47,048 nucleotides of DNA from Bacteroidia bacterium (GCA_030433355.1 JAUIMG010000021.1:1-47048); one strand, 5' to 3'; counted from the first letter of the stretch, positions 34,173 through 43,858 are shown. The notes: generated from the letters alone by a model not told the origin. Program-made: numbers and translations.

Positions 34173-34784
34173 TTAGTCTAGCTTTTCCTTCATACGAGCA
34201 GCAATTGCTTTCTCATAGGAGTTTTTAGATTCTGAAAAAGCATTAATAATATTTGCTTGCTCTTCCTTACTTCTATCTTGACTGAGTTTTTCGGCAAACT
34301 CAATGCTCCTTACTTCTATTTTAATTCCAGTAACAGCTTTCATAACTTGATTCATATAATCCTCTGAAAGTTTTTCCCATTTTTCTCTATAGTCTTGATC
34401 AAATAAATCAATCATACTTTTCATAATATCTACCAACTCTTCTTTCTTTTCTAATAGAGAAATCTTTCCCCTTAATTGTGCTATTTGATAGTTCCAAGTG
34501 GGCACACTATCCTTTTTTGTGTAGTGTTTCGGAGAAATAAAGGCATGAGGACCTTGAAATAATACCATGACTTCACAGCCATTTAAATTATTTAATTGTG
34601 GATTAAACTTAGCTAAATGACTAACTAAAAATAGTTGCTCATTTCTTTCCTCAATGAGAAAAGGAATAGCTGTAGACTCTATTCTATTGGAAGAATTAGA
34701 GATTAATTGTCCAAAAGGGTTAGATTGAATAAAGGCAATTAAATCTTCCCTTTTTAAGGATTTGTATTGTTTTGGAATATACAT
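34173..34784 (-). CDS. PaiB-like FMN-binding protein
   Basis: This 203-residue protein starts MYIPKQYKSLKREDLIAFIQ and has HLAKFNPQLNNL and ISPKHYTKKDSVPTWNYQIA, the defining PaiB/FMN-binding split-barrel motifs. The ending QDRSKEEQANII is also typical. B. subtilis PaiB is described as a negative regulator of sporulation and protease genes; in Bacteroidetes these proteins are probably flavin-dependent enzymes of unknown substrate. It diverges from the carboxylase gene. Confidence 0.88.
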   Translation of the reverse strand: MYIPKQYKSLKREDLIAFIQSNPFGQLISNSSNRIESTAIPFLIEERNEQLFLVSHLAKFNPQLNNLNGCEVMVLFQGPHAFISPKHYTKKDSVPTWNYQIAQLRGKISLLEKKEELVDIMKSMIDLFDQDYREKWEKLSEDYMNQVMKAVTGIKIEVRSIEFAEKLSQDRSKEEQANIINAFSESKNSYEKAIAARMKEKLD

Positions 34785-34834
34785 CTTTTGCTTAGCTAAC
34801 TTAATTCATATTTTTACTTCCCAAAGTAAAATAG

Positions 34835-36376
34835 ATGGAAAAGAAATTTAAGGATTTAGAAAATAAGATTGAAGAAGCTAAGTTAGGCGGTGGTGAGAAA
34901 AGAATTGAAGCGCAGCACAGCAAGAACAAACTTACCGCAAGAGAGAGAATACATTTTTTAATGGACGAGGGTTCTTTCGAAGAAATTGGGATGTTAGTTA
35001 CCCATAGGAGTAGCAATTTCGGTTTAGATAAAAACAAGCCTTTAGGGGATGGAGTAGTTACTGGGTATGGAAATGTGAATGGCAGATTAACCTATGTTTT
35101 TGCCCAAGATTTTACAGTTATGGGCGGTTCATTGGCCGAAGCTCATGCAGAGAAGATAGTAAAGGTGATGGATTTAGCTATGAAGAACGGAGCACCGGTG
35201 ATTGGCTTAAACGATTCAGGAGGAGCAAGAATTCAAGAGGGAGTTGTTTCCTTAGGTGGATATGCAGATATTTTTTATAGAAATACTTTGGCAAGTGGAG
35301 TAATACCTCAGTTTTCTGCAATTATGGGTCCTTGTGCAGGTGGAGCGGTTTATTCTCCAGCTTTAACTGATTTTATTATGATGGTTGAGAATACCTCTTA
35401 CATGTTTGTTACAGGACCTAATGTAGTGAAGACTGTTACGCATGAAGAAGTTAGTTCGGAAGATTTAGGAGGAGCTTCTACCCACTCAACAAAGTCAGGA
35501 GTAACCCACTTTACCTATAAAAATGAGGTAGAATGTATTCATGGAATCAAGAAACTTCTTTCTTATGTACCTCAAAATTGTGAGGAGGATGCCCCATCGT
35601 TGGATTATCAAACTCAAAATGAAAGTAGACCTAAGTTAAATGAAATTATCCCTGAAAATCCTAATCAACCTTATGATATTAGAGAGGTAATCTCTACAAC
35701 CGTAGATGAGGATACTTTTTATGAAGTGCATAAAGATTTTGCTGAAAATATAGTTGTCGGCTTTGCTAGAATAGCAGGTCGTTCTGTGGGTATAGTGGCC
35801 AATCAGCCAGCTTTTTTAGCAGGAGTTTTAGATATAAATAGTTCAACAAAAGGAGCCCGATTTGTTAGGTTTTGTGATTGCTTTAATATTCCATTATTAG
35901 TTTTTGAAGATGTACCTGGTTTCTTGCCTGGTACGGACCAAGAGTGGAATGCAATTATAACCAATGGAGCAAAATTACTTTATGCATTTAGTGAGGCAAC
36001 AGTTCCTAGAATAACTGTAATTACAAGAAAAGCATATGGTGGAGCTTATGATGTGATGAATTCAAAACATATTGGCGCTGACATGAATTTTGCTTGGCCT
36101 ACCGCTGAAATTGCAGTAATGGGCGCAAAAGGTGCAGCTGAAATTATTTTCAAAAATGAAATAAAATCTGCTACTAATCCCGAAGAAAAGTTAAAGGAGA
36201 AAGAAGCAGAGTATGCAGAAATGTTTGCGAATCCATATAATGCAGCTGCAAGAGGTTATGTAGATGAGGTAATTAGACCTGACCAAACTAGAGAAAAGCT
36301 GATTAAAGCGTTTAAAATGCTAGAAAATAAGGTAGATAGCTTGCCAAAAAAGAAACATGGGAATATCCCTTTGTAA
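34835..36376 (+). CDS. pccB: Acyl-CoA (propionyl-CoA) carboxylase beta subunit
   Basis: This 513-residue carboxyltransferase has [20 protein letters not shown] near the start, [14 protein letters not shown] and [15 protein letters not shown] for acyl-CoA binding. [20 protein letters not shown] is characteristic of PccB, and the biotin-side half has [15 protein letters not shown] and [14 protein letters not shown]. It carboxylates propionyl-CoA to methylmalonyl-CoA with a biotinylated alpha subunit, which is not encoded here. The methylmalonyl-CoA decarboxylase alpha subunit is a close alternative, but no membrane partner genes are present. Confidence 0.9.
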   Translation: MEKKFKDLENKIEEAKLGGGEKRIEAQHSKNKLTARERIHFLMDEGSFEEIGMLVTHRSSNFGLDKNKPLGDGVVTGYGNVNGRLTYVFAQDFTVMGGSLAEAHAEKIVKVMDLAMKNGAPVIGLNDSGGARIQEGVVSLGGYADIFYRNTLASGVIPQFSAIMGPCAGGAVYSPALTDFIMMVENTSYMFVTGPNVVKTVTHEEVSSEDLGGASTHSTKSGVTHFTYKNEVECIHGIKKLLSYVPQNCEEDAPSLDYQTQNESRPKLNEIIPENPNQPYDIREVISTTVDEDTFYEVHKDFAENIVVGFARIAGRSVGIVANQPAFLAGVLDINSSTKGARFVRFCDCFNIPLLVFEDVPGFLPGTDQEWNAIITNGAKLLYAFSEATVPRITVITRKAYGGAYDVMNSKHIGADMNFAWPTAEIAVMGAKGAAEIIFKNEIKSATNPEEKLKEKEAEYAEMFANPYNAAARGYVDEVIRPDQTREKLIKAFKMLENKVDSLPKKKHGNIPL

Positions 36377-36378
36377 AA

Positions 36379-37572
36379 TCAGAGGGTTTCTATTTCTTTA
36401 TGCATTCTATCCAAAAGGTCTTTCCATAAATAGGATTCTTTAGCAACTCTTCTACTTTGGGTTCTTAATTTATTCCAAAGTATTTTATTGTTAAGCAATT
36501 GCAAGCAGTTTTTTGCGAAATCATTGGCTTCATCGGCAATTAAAACCTCTTCTTGATGGCGGATTTTAATTCCTTCTGCGCCAACGGAACTAGAAACCAT
36601 TGGTGTTCCTCTAAACATTCCATCCAATACCTTTACTTTCATTCCACTTCCAAAGCGCAATGGAACTATGAAAACTCTTGTCTTTTTTAAATAGGTATCA
36701 ATTTCTTTAACGAAACCTGTTAAAACGATTGATTTATCTTTTGCAGCTTCTTGCTTTATTCTGTCATCTACATTACCTCCCAAAACATAAAGCTTTATGT
36801 CGTTCTCTTCTTTTTTTATACTTGGGTAGACATCTTGAATAAACCAAAGAAGACCATCTACATTGGGCTCCCAATCCATGGTGCCCATAAAGGTGATTGC
36901 TTTCTCAGTTTCCTCAAATAGAATATCTTCCAATTCAAGTAAATCGTCATTTCCTAGGTGATAGGTATCTCTGCAATGGCTTAATTCAAAATTAAATTTT
37001 TTATAAATCTTTTGATCGGAAGGCGTAGCAAAAACTAGCTGGGATTGCTTTACCATTTTCTTTTCGGCATTTAACACCCGTTTAGCTTCGTGGCTTAACA
37101 ATAACTTTTTAATAGGGTTAGTTTCTATTTCTGCCATTCGTTGCCACAACATAAATTCGGCATTGTGGGTATGTAAAATAACTTTTCCTTTAAAATCTGC
37201 AGGAACATATTGATACATTTCATAATGATCAATCAGTAAGATCTGATAATTCTTAGCTAAGGATTTAATCTTTTGTTGAAAGGATGGAGAATAATTTCTA
37301 TAAAAATTAATGGTAGAATGAAGTAAAAGTCCTTTTAAGATGGTTATATAGCTTCTAGGGATAGCTAAATATTCTGAGTAATAGTCAGTTAGACGCAATT
37401 TAGACTGTATTGTTTCTTCAGATTTTTTGTCTTCACTTTTTAAAAGACAGGCTAGTCCTACTTCATATCTTTTACTTAGAAATTCTAGTAGTTTCCAACT
37501 TTTAATTACTCCACCACTATTGGGGGGGTAAGGCAGTTGATGTGTAATGAAAAGGATTTTTTTCGTCTCCAT
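36379..37572 (-). CDS. Glycosyltransferase (GT4-like, GT-B fold)
   Basis: This 397-residue protein has N-terminal HQLPYPPNSGGVIKSWKLLE, typical of the glycosyltransferases involved in surface polysaccharide or glycoprotein synthesis. Its C-terminal Rossmann domain has AITFMGTMDWEPNVDGLLWF and VPLRFGSGMKVKVLDGMFRG, then PMVSSSVGAEGI. Donor and acceptor cannot be read. The gene stands alone. A run of seven C (37522-37528) lies at about codon 15-17, early enough that slippage would abolish the product. Confidence 0.88.
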   Translation of the reverse strand: METKKILFITHQLPYPPNSGGVIKSWKLLEFLSKRYEVGLACLLKSEDKKSEETIQSKLRLTDYYSEYLAIPRSYITILKGLLLHSTINFYRNYSPSFQQKIKSLAKNYQILLIDHYEMYQYVPADFKGKVILHTHNAEFMLWQRMAEIETNPIKKLLLSHEAKRVLNAEKKMVKQSQLVFATPSDQKIYKKFNFELSHCRDTYHLGNDDLLELEDILFEETEKAITFMGTMDWEPNVDGLLWFIQDVYPSIKKEENDIKLYVLGGNVDDRIKQEAAKDKSIVLTGFVKEIDTYLKKTRVFIVPLRFGSGMKVKVLDGMFRGTPMVSSSVGAEGIKIRHQEEVLIADEANDFAKNCLQLLNNKILWNKLRTQSRRVAKESYLWKDLLDRMHKEIETL

Positions 37573-37712
37573 AAATTCAGGCGCGAAGGTAGGGAAAAGC
37601 CTAAATTTTAAAGCTATTTAAATAAGTGTTTGTATCGAATTATTAAGCTTTATTAAGAATCCATTTTAATCTTTCCTTTTAGTTTTTTGTTACTTTGTTG
37701 CAAACTAAAATA

Positions 37713-38360
37713 ATGAACATGAAAAAAATAATAGTATTAGGAGTTATTGCGTTAATTTCCGTTGGCCTTTATTCATTTAATAGCATTGACTCTCAAGGAG
37801 AAGGCGAGAAATATCCGACTCTACAAATTGGATCAGAAGCTCCTCTTCAAAGTTATTTTATGAATACTAGTTCTGGTGACTCTTACTCTTTAAATACTTT
37901 AGCTAAATCAAATGGTTTACTGCTAGTATTTTCTTGTAACACATGTCCTTTTGTTGTGGCTTGGGAAGATAGATATCCAGAATTAGCGAAATTAACTGAG
38001 CAATCAGAAGTTGGCTTTGCCTTAATAAATTCTAACGAGGCCAAGAGGGATGGGGAAGACTCTATGAGCGAAATGGTCAAGCATGCAAAAGAGAAGGGTT
38101 ATGCTAACATTCTCTATTTAGTAGATAAAGATTCTCAATTAGCTAATGCAATGGGAGCAAAAACAACCCCTCATGTATTCTTATTTAATAATAATATGGA
38201 GCTTGTATACGAAGGAGCCATAGATGATAACCATAAAGACGCTAAGAAGGTTAAAGAGGCTTATTTAAATGATGCCATTGCCAATCTAGTTAATGGACAA
38301 GAGATAAACCCTAATAAAACCAAAGCAATTGGTTGCAGTATTAAAAGAGTTAAACAATAA
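37713..38360 (+). CDS. Exported thioredoxin-like (redoxin) protein
   Basis: I start at the ATG at 37713 (MNMKKIIVLGVIALISVGLY); a TTG further upstream is less plausible. The 215-residue protein has a signal anchor or peptide and then an AhpC/TSA-like fold with VFSCNTCPFVVAWEDRYPEL, a CxxC followed by Pro, and AKTTPHVFLF at the cis-Pro loop. It is probably a periplasmic disulfide or peroxide enzyme. A TTACTTTG sequence about 17 bp upstream may be its -7 element. A bidirectional terminator follows. Confidence 0.86.
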   Translation: MNMKKIIVLGVIALISVGLYSFNSIDSQGEGEKYPTLQIGSEAPLQSYFMNTSSGDSYSLNTLAKSNGLLLVFSCNTCPFVVAWEDRYPELAKLTEQSEVGFALINSNEAKRDGEDSMSEMVKHAKEKGYANILYLVDKDSQLANAMGAKTTPHVFLFNNNMELVYEGAIDDNHKDAKKVKEAYLNDAIANLVNGQEINPNKTKAIGCSIKRVKQ

Positions 38361-38362
38361 AT

Positions 38363-38390
38363 AAAAAAGGGGCATCGGCCCCTTTTTTTT
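38363..38390. terminator. Bidirectional terminator between convergent genes
   Basis: Stem GGGGC (38369-38373) / GCCCC (38378-38382) around ATCG is flanked by an A run before and eight T after, so it can end transcripts from both sides. The T run contains the stop codon of the minus-strand DUF3078 gene. Confidence 0.9.
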
Positions 38391-39342
38391 ACTTCGCATT
38401 GCCAAAGGTATACTGTATACCTAAGCTAAAAACTTCTTTAAGTTGTGTTCTAGGACCAATAATTTGATTTCCTTCTTCATCTAATTTTGGATTCCCTTTA
38501 CCATCTCGTTCTAGTATATCTATATCGTGATCATAAATTACGTTAGCAGTGATGTTTGCACTAAGAAAATCATTGATTTTCATAGCCAATATGCCTTCTA
38601 AGAAAACATCGATATGATCTGGATTATCTAAATAATTAGAGAATAACTCTAATCTACTTGAGAATGTCACATTCTCCATAAGGTTTTGAGTCCAAAGAAT
38701 ATTTACAGAACCACCAAACTCAGCTCTTAGGTTCTCTCCGTCTTTGGTTTTGTTCCCCATCGCATCAAACACAGCTTTCTCCACTCCAAATGCACCGGCA
38801 TCAGCCAATTGCTGATTATTTACAAAAGTAAATTTGCTTGTTAGAGGAGAGATGTAGATAGACAGATTCTCATTTTTTTTGTAATCAAAACCTATAGAAG
38901 CCATTATGTATCCAGGAGCCATAAACTCAGAGATAACCGTTGAATCATCTGGCAAATTGTAACCTTCAGCAAATTGAGATTTGAAGTTCAATAAAGCAGA
39001 GAAAAACCAATGCTTACTTCCAAATGCTTCTCTACCATATTTAGATAATAAATCTATTCTATCGTCTGTTTTTTGGAAATCCTGACCTCCTTGACTAACT
39101 AAACCATAGGCAAGATCTAATCTATTCTCCCAAATATGCTTGTCTTTTTTATAATTCGCATTGATATTTAAAAGTGAATTCATGGCCACTGAATTTTGAC
39201 CACCCGCAGCCCAATTATTCAAATAAACTTGAGTAAAGTTTAAACTGGTTAAACCTTTAAATTTCCAATGCGAGGTGTCTGCCTCTTGTGCGCTAGCAAT
39301 AAATGTTGTGCTAATTAATAGTATAAATAATAGTCTCTTCAT
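38389..39342 (-). CDS. DUF3078 outer membrane-type protein
   Basis: This 317-residue protein has a signal peptide (MKRLLFILLISTTFIASAQE) and the DUF3078 opening WKFKGLTSLNFTQVYLNNWA followed by AGGQNSVAMNSLLNINANY. Antiparallel beta strands with aromatic residues continue to a short C-terminal LGIQYTFGNAK. This is a Bacteroidetes family of unknown function, predicted to be a barrel in the outer membrane. It lies 9 bp downstream of the mechanosensitive channel gene. Confidence 0.88.
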   Translation of the reverse strand: MKRLLFILLISTTFIASAQEADTSHWKFKGLTSLNFTQVYLNNWAAGGQNSVAMNSLLNINANYKKDKHIWENRLDLAYGLVSQGGQDFQKTDDRIDLLSKYGREAFGSKHWFFSALLNFKSQFAEGYNLPDDSTVISEFMAPGYIMASIGFDYKKNENLSIYISPLTSKFTFVNNQQLADAGAFGVEKAVFDAMGNKTKDGENLRAEFGGSVNILWTQNLMENVTFSSRLELFSNYLDNPDHIDVFLEGILAMKINDFLSANITANVIYDHDIDILERDGKGNPKLDEEGNQIIGPRTQLKEVFSLGIQYTFGNAK

Positions 39343-39351
39343 TTCCGATAT

Positions 39352-40182
39352 TTAGCTGTTATGTACATGAACATCCATTTGTGGGAATGGAATATTAATA
39401 CCTTTTTCATTGAATGCATTGTATACTTTTTCCATGGTTTCCATATACACTGGCCAATAATTAGCTGCATCTACCCATACTCTAGTTGCTAGGTTTACAG
39501 AGCTATCTGCTAATGCACTAACTTGAATAAAAATTGCAGGATCTTTGTGAATTCTTTCATCCGCATTTAAAATATCCTGTAAAATCTCTCTAGCTTTTTG
39601 AACGCTATCTCCATAGCCAATACCAAAAGTCCAATCCACTCTTCTTTTAGGTTCTGTAGAATAGTTAATTAAAGACCCTGTTGCAAGTGGACCATTTGGA
39701 ATGATAATAGTCTTATTATCAGGAGTTTTTAAGAAAGTATTAAATATTTCAATCGCACTTATTGATCCACTATAACCTTGAGCTTCAATAAAATCTCCAA
39801 CTTTAAAAGGTTTAAGGATTAAAATAATAACTCCGCCTGCAAAATTTTGTAAAGTGCCTGAAAGAGCCATACCAACGGCTAAACCAGCTGCACCTAATAT
39901 AGCAATGAATGATGTCATTTCTATTCCAATCATTCCAAGCACGGATATTCCTAAAAAGATTTTCAGTAGTGCACCAATCATACTAATTAAGAATGGTTTA
40001 AGAGAATCATCAATTTCTCTTTTATCAAAAACCTTTCTAATTCCACCCATAATTCTTTTAATCACCCAAAGGCCAATTAAGAGAGTTAGAATACCACCGA
40101 TTAGTTTTGGACCATAGTCCATAATAAATTCTAATGCTAAATCTGAATACTTGTTTAGCTCATTTACATTTAATTCTTCCAT
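39352..40182 (-). CDS. MscS family mechanosensitive ion channel
   Basis: This 276-residue inner membrane protein has three helices and the pore helix AAGLAVGMALSGTLQNFAGG with alternating Gly and Ala. The MscS beta domain follows (ILKPFKVGDFIEAQGYSGSI, then TIIIPNGPLATGSLINYS), as does the C-terminal alpha/beta part. The short form without extra N-terminal helices is like E. coli MscS. It releases small solutes on osmotic downshock. Confidence 0.93.
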   Translation of the reverse strand: MEELNVNELNKYSDLALEFIMDYGPKLIGGILTLLIGLWVIKRIMGGIRKVFDKREIDDSLKPFLISMIGALLKIFLGISVLGMIGIEMTSFIAILGAAGLAVGMALSGTLQNFAGGVIILILKPFKVGDFIEAQGYSGSISAIEIFNTFLKTPDNKTIIIPNGPLATGSLINYSTEPKRRVDWTFGIGYGDSVQKAREILQDILNADERIHKDPAIFIQVSALADSSVNLATRVWVDAANYWPVYMETMEKVYNAFNEKGINIPFPQMDVHVHNS

Positions 40183-40276
40183 TGGTTAATTTTTGTTAAA
40201 TAATTGACGCACAAAAATATATCTTTCAATTAAGAAAACAATTATTTAGTTTTTAAACTTATATTATTTTCGTTTT

Positions 40277-41527
40277 ATGAATAGACTCTTCTTCGTTTTA
40301 GTGGCTTCTTTAATTATCTTATTAATCGATTGGTATGCATTCCAATCCATTAAATCACTATTCACTTCTTCTTCTCAAAATGCATATAGAATAGCCAAAT
40401 ACATTTACATTTCTCTTTCTGTTTTGGTAGTTATTTCTATCCTAGTTTACAATTTTGGGAACCCTGATGGTATAGCCAAGCACGCAAGAACCTTTTTAAT
40501 GACTTTCATCTTCATCAATGTATTGGGAAAGGTAGTTTTAGCTCTATTTACTTTTATAGACGATATTCAAAGAGGAGTTAGATGGGCAATCATGAAATTA
40601 TCAAATCCTGAACCAGCTCAGGATATTGAAAATGGGATTACTCGATCTAAATTTATAGCAACTTCTGGGATTATCATGGCTGCTGCACCAATTTTAAGTT
40701 TGAGTTGGGGCATAGTAAGTGGAGCCCATGATTATAGAATTAGAAAAGTTAAGGTTCCTATTAAGAACTTACCTAAGGCTTTTGAAGGCTTAAAAATTGC
40801 CCAACTCAGCGATATCCATTCTGGAAGTTTTTGGAATAAGATTGCTGTTAAAGGAGGCGTGGAGATGCTCTTAAATGAAAAGCCGGACATGGTGTTTTTT
40901 ACTGGAGATTTAGTGAACAATAGAGCAACAGAGATGGGAGAATGGGGCGATGTTTTCAGAAAAGTTAATGCTCCCCTTGGAGTGTATTCTGTGCTTGGAA
41001 ATCATGATTATGGAGATTATGTAAGCTGGAATAGCGATGTAGAAAAAAGAAAAAACCTTGCAGACCTTAAGACTATTCAAAAGAATATGGGTTGGCAGTT
41101 ATTAGTGAATGAGCATAAAGTTTTAGAGATAGATGGGGAGAAGCTAAATGTAGTGGGAGTAGAAAATTGGGGATTTAAAGCACGTTTTCCCAAATATGGA
41201 AAACTAGATAGGGCTTTGGAAGGGTTAAACCCAGATCATCCAACCATTTTACTTTCTCACGATCCTAGTCATTGGCAAGCGCAGGTAGTAGGTCAAAATG
41301 ATTTTATTGATTTAACCCTATCTGGTCATACCCATGGAATGCAGTTTGGTATTGAAATACCTGGCTTTAAATGGAGCCCTGTGCAGTATATGTACGACGA
41401 GTGGGCTGGATTATATCGCATTAACAACCAAAACCTTTATGTTAATCGCGGGTTTGGTTATATAGGCTATCCCGGAAGATTTGGGATATTACCTGAAATA
41501 ACTATTTTGAATCTTGAAAGTGCTTAA
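40277..41527 (+). CDS. Membrane-anchored metallophosphoesterase
   Basis: This 416-residue protein has several N-terminal membrane helices (about 1-160) and then a calcineurin-like phosphoesterase domain. The metal motifs are all present: LSDIHSGSF, FTGDLVNN, LGNHDYGD, LLSHDPSHW and LSGHTHGMQFG. The layout resembles YaeI/YkuE-type enzymes acting on lipid-linked or phospholipid substrates. The substrate is unknown. It lies one base before the cytochrome lipoprotein gene and may be the first gene of that cassette. Confidence 0.88.
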   Translation: MNRLFFVLVASLIILLIDWYAFQSIKSLFTSSSQNAYRIAKYIYISLSVLVVISILVYNFGNPDGIAKHARTFLMTFIFINVLGKVVLALFTFIDDIQRGVRWAIMKLSNPEPAQDIENGITRSKFIATSGIIMAAAPILSLSWGIVSGAHDYRIRKVKVPIKNLPKAFEGLKIAQLSDIHSGSFWNKIAVKGGVEMLLNEKPDMVFFTGDLVNNRATEMGEWGDVFRKVNAPLGVYSVLGNHDYGDYVSWNSDVEKRKNLADLKTIQKNMGWQLLVNEHKVLEIDGEKLNVVGVENWGFKARFPKYGKLDRALEGLNPDHPTILLSHDPSHWQAQVVGQNDFIDLTLSGHTHGMQFGIEIPGFKWSPVQYMYDEWAGLYRINNQNLYVNRGFGYIGYPGRFGILPEITILNLESA

Positions 41528-41528
41528 A

Positions 41529-41900
41529 ATGAACAGAGTCTCATACATTATAATAGCTGTAGTGGTATCTATTGCTGTCCAATCTTGTACCTACGATAAT
41601 GAGGAAGATCTTTTGATAGATAATGGAGGTTTAGTTTTATTGCCAGATACAGTAAGTTTTTCTTTAGATGTACAACCACTTTTAGCTGCTAATTGTAACC
41701 AAAGTGGATGCCATGCAGCAGGTACTGGACCTAGTAGAGGAGATTTAACAACCTACGCTGGAGTGAAGTCTAAAGTGGATAATTTCTCCTTTGAAAGAGA
41801 AGTTATTATCAATAGAACTATGCCGCAAAACGCAAGGCTTAGAGAAAGTGAAATACAACTATTACAAAAATGGTTGGACCAAGGAGCTCTTAATAATTAG
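41529..41900 (+). CDS. Lipoprotein with an unusual CX4CH haem-binding motif
   Basis: I start at the ATG at 41529, which gives a lipoprotein signal (SYIIIAVVVSIAVQSC) with C20 as the lipidated residue. The 123-residue product has C56-x4-C61-H62 (CNQSGCH) and a possible distal ligand M98 (INRTMPQ), ending in EIQLLQKWLDQGALNN as in small c-type cytochromes. CX4CH sites occur in some Bacteroidetes cytochromes; haem attachment here is inferred. It sits 2 bp before the DUF5777 barrel gene and 1 bp after the phosphoesterase. Confidence 0.78.
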   Translation: MNRVSYIIIAVVVSIAVQSCTYDNEEDLLIDNGGLVLLPDTVSFSLDVQPLLAANCNQSGCHAAGTGPSRGDLTTYAGVKSKVDNFSFEREVIINRTMPQNARLRESEIQLLQKWLDQGALNN

Positions 41901-41902
41901 AT

Positions 41903-42748
41903 ATGCGAAAAATCAGTCTACTTTTCTTATTGCTATTTAGTTTTTCTGTTTTTTCTCAATCAGAAAAAGAATTTGCAGAAGAAACCTTTAAAGAAACAAG
42001 AATTGTCAATGGACAATCTGTAATCACCAATCAAAAAGGGCAGTTAAAGTTTATTATCTCTCACCGTTTTGGAAATATTAGCGATGGGATTGATGAGTTT
42101 TTTGGACTAGACCAAGCAACCATTCGTTTTGGATTAGATTATGGAGTTACCAATTGGTTAACTGTTGGAATTGGAAGAAGTTCTTTTGAAAAAACAGTAG
42201 ACGGATTTGCAAAAGCTGCTATACTCAGACAAACCAAAGACAATAAAACGCCAATAAGTATAACTGCATTAACCTCTATAGCAGCAAGAACTATAGATGA
42301 TTCAAATCCGGAGCTAGAAAATAAATTAAGCTCAGACCTTTTCTATACCTATCAGTTGATGTTTGCTAGAAAATTTTCTGATAGAGTTTCCTTGCAATTA
42401 ATGCCTACCATGGTGCATAGGAACTTAGTAGCTACAAGCGATGAAAGTAACGATGTGTTTAGCATGGGAGCAGCAAGTAGGTATCAACTTTCTAAAATAG
42501 TATCCTTTCAAATAGAATACTATTATGTACTTCCAGATCAATTGGACGAGCGTTATAAAAACTCTCTTTCCTTGGGTTTCGATATTAAAACAAAAAACCA
42601 TGTATTTCAATTGCATGTATCCAATTCTCAAGGAATGATTGAAAAATTTTTTATTGGAGAAACTACTGGAAGTTGGGAGGATGGAGACATATTCCTTGGA
42701 TTTAACATCAGCAGAGATTTTCAGTTGACAGGAAGAAAGTATAAATAA
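41903..42748 (+). CDS. DUF5777 family outer membrane beta-barrel
   Basis: This 281-residue protein has a signal peptide (MRKISLLFLLLFSFSVFSQS) and the DUF5777 opening (GQLKFIISHRFGNISDGIDE, FFGLDQATIRFGLDYGVTNW). Long amphipathic strands run to the C-terminal FNISRDFQL. The family is restricted to Bacteroidetes-like genomes and has no known function. It is tightly placed between a haem lipoprotein and a diheme cytochrome, which suggests a porin-like partner for electron transfer. Confidence 0.85.
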   Translation: MRKISLLFLLLFSFSVFSQSEKEFAEETFKETRIVNGQSVITNQKGQLKFIISHRFGNISDGIDEFFGLDQATIRFGLDYGVTNWLTVGIGRSSFEKTVDGFAKAAILRQTKDNKTPISITALTSIAARTIDDSNPELENKLSSDLFYTYQLMFARKFSDRVSLQLMPTMVHRNLVATSDESNDVFSMGAASRYQLSKIVSFQIEYYYVLPDQLDERYKNSLSLGFDIKTKNHVFQLHVSNSQGMIEKFFIGETTGSWEDGDIFLGFNISRDFQLTGRKYK

Positions 42749-42750
42749 GC

Positions 42751-43764
42751 ATGAAGGTTCACAAGTTATATTTGATTGCGACACTACTCTTTGTTTACGG
42801 AGCATCCATGCTTTCTTTTAATGTAAATGAAAAGAGCATCAGCGAAGCTTTTGTTGGAGACGTATTGATAAGTCTTGGGGAGGAGTCTCCAAAACATGCT
42901 AGACCAAATGCTTCTGAAGAACTAATTAAGCAAGGTTTTGAATTGGTGCACCTAGGAAGAACAACCGGGCCCAATGGCAAGCAATCTAAATACATAAGCA
43001 AGTATTATGTATGCACCAGCTGCCATAATACCAGCATAGAAGACCCAGATTTAAGTAAAGCAGATCCAGAGGCTAGATTGGACTATGTGGACGAAAACAG
43101 CATGAAATTTTTACCTGGAAGCCCGCTTTATGGCATAGCCAATAGAGAATCATGGTACAATGGCGATTACTATAAGAAGTATGGCGATTTGGTGGATAAA
43201 GCAAGAAATAGCCTAGCAGAATCTACGCAGCTTTGTGCTAAAGTATGCTCCTCTGGCAGGTATTTAGAAGATTGGGAGTTAGAAGCAATTTTGGCGTATT
43301 ACTGGAGTACTCAACTAAAAGTATCTGATCTTGGTTTAAGTGAAGTAGAACTGGGAAAGATAGTAGGCGGAGACCTAGAAAATAAAGAAAAAGTAGCCCT
43401 GATAAAATCAAAATACCTGCAAGATTCACCTGCTACTTTTGGAGATTTGCCTCAGCGGATGGATCTCGGATACCCTTTTGAAGGAAATCCTGAAAAAGGC
43501 AAAAAGATTTATGAATTAAGTTGCCAAACTTGCCATTCTGAGGGCGGAGTTTCGGGCATGGTATTAGACCAAAGCAAAGTTACTTTTCAGAAGTTCAAGA
43601 AAAACTTATTGAAGAATACAGACTATAATTTGTACCAGATTATACGGCATGGAACTTATGCAGAAAGTGGAAAACCAAGATATATGCCACTGTATACCAA
43701 AGAAAAGCTAAGCGACCAACAAGTGGAAGACCTAAAAGCATTTATTCTGTCTAAAGCTAATTAA
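42751..43764 (+). CDS. Diheme c-type cytochrome
   Basis: This 337-residue exported protein has an N-terminal hydrophobic signal (LYLIATLLFVYGASMLSF). Its two haem sites are C88-x2-C91-H92 (YVCTSCHN) and C258-x2-C261-H262 (LSCQTCHS), so there are two cytochrome c domains joined by a helical linker. The first domain also has a Cys pair in CAKVCSSGRYL, as in some SoxA-like or thiosulfate-related diheme cytochromes. It lies 2 bp after the DUF5777 gene. The redox partner is unknown. Confidence 0.88.
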   Translation: MKVHKLYLIATLLFVYGASMLSFNVNEKSISEAFVGDVLISLGEESPKHARPNASEELIKQGFELVHLGRTTGPNGKQSKYISKYYVCTSCHNTSIEDPDLSKADPEARLDYVDENSMKFLPGSPLYGIANRESWYNGDYYKKYGDLVDKARNSLAESTQLCAKVCSSGRYLEDWELEAILAYYWSTQLKVSDLGLSEVELGKIVGGDLENKEKVALIKSKYLQDSPATFGDLPQRMDLGYPFEGNPEKGKKIYELSCQTCHSEGGVSGMVLDQSKVTFQKFKKNLLKNTDYNLYQIIRHGTYAESGKPRYMPLYTKEKLSDQQVEDLKAFILSKAN

Positions 43765-43858
43765 TAAACATTTTTCAAAATTCTTGGTTAATTTAGTGTT
43801 CCCTTCAACCAACCCAAAGAAGGCTATAGTGCCAAATGCAATGTTTTAATTATTGGAA

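Noticed and set aside
39905-39918. ATGAATGATGTCAT, resembling the FNR-like box
   Set aside because: It lies inside the mscS coding sequence, its inner bases are not symmetrical, and no CTTTTG element follows at 22 bp.
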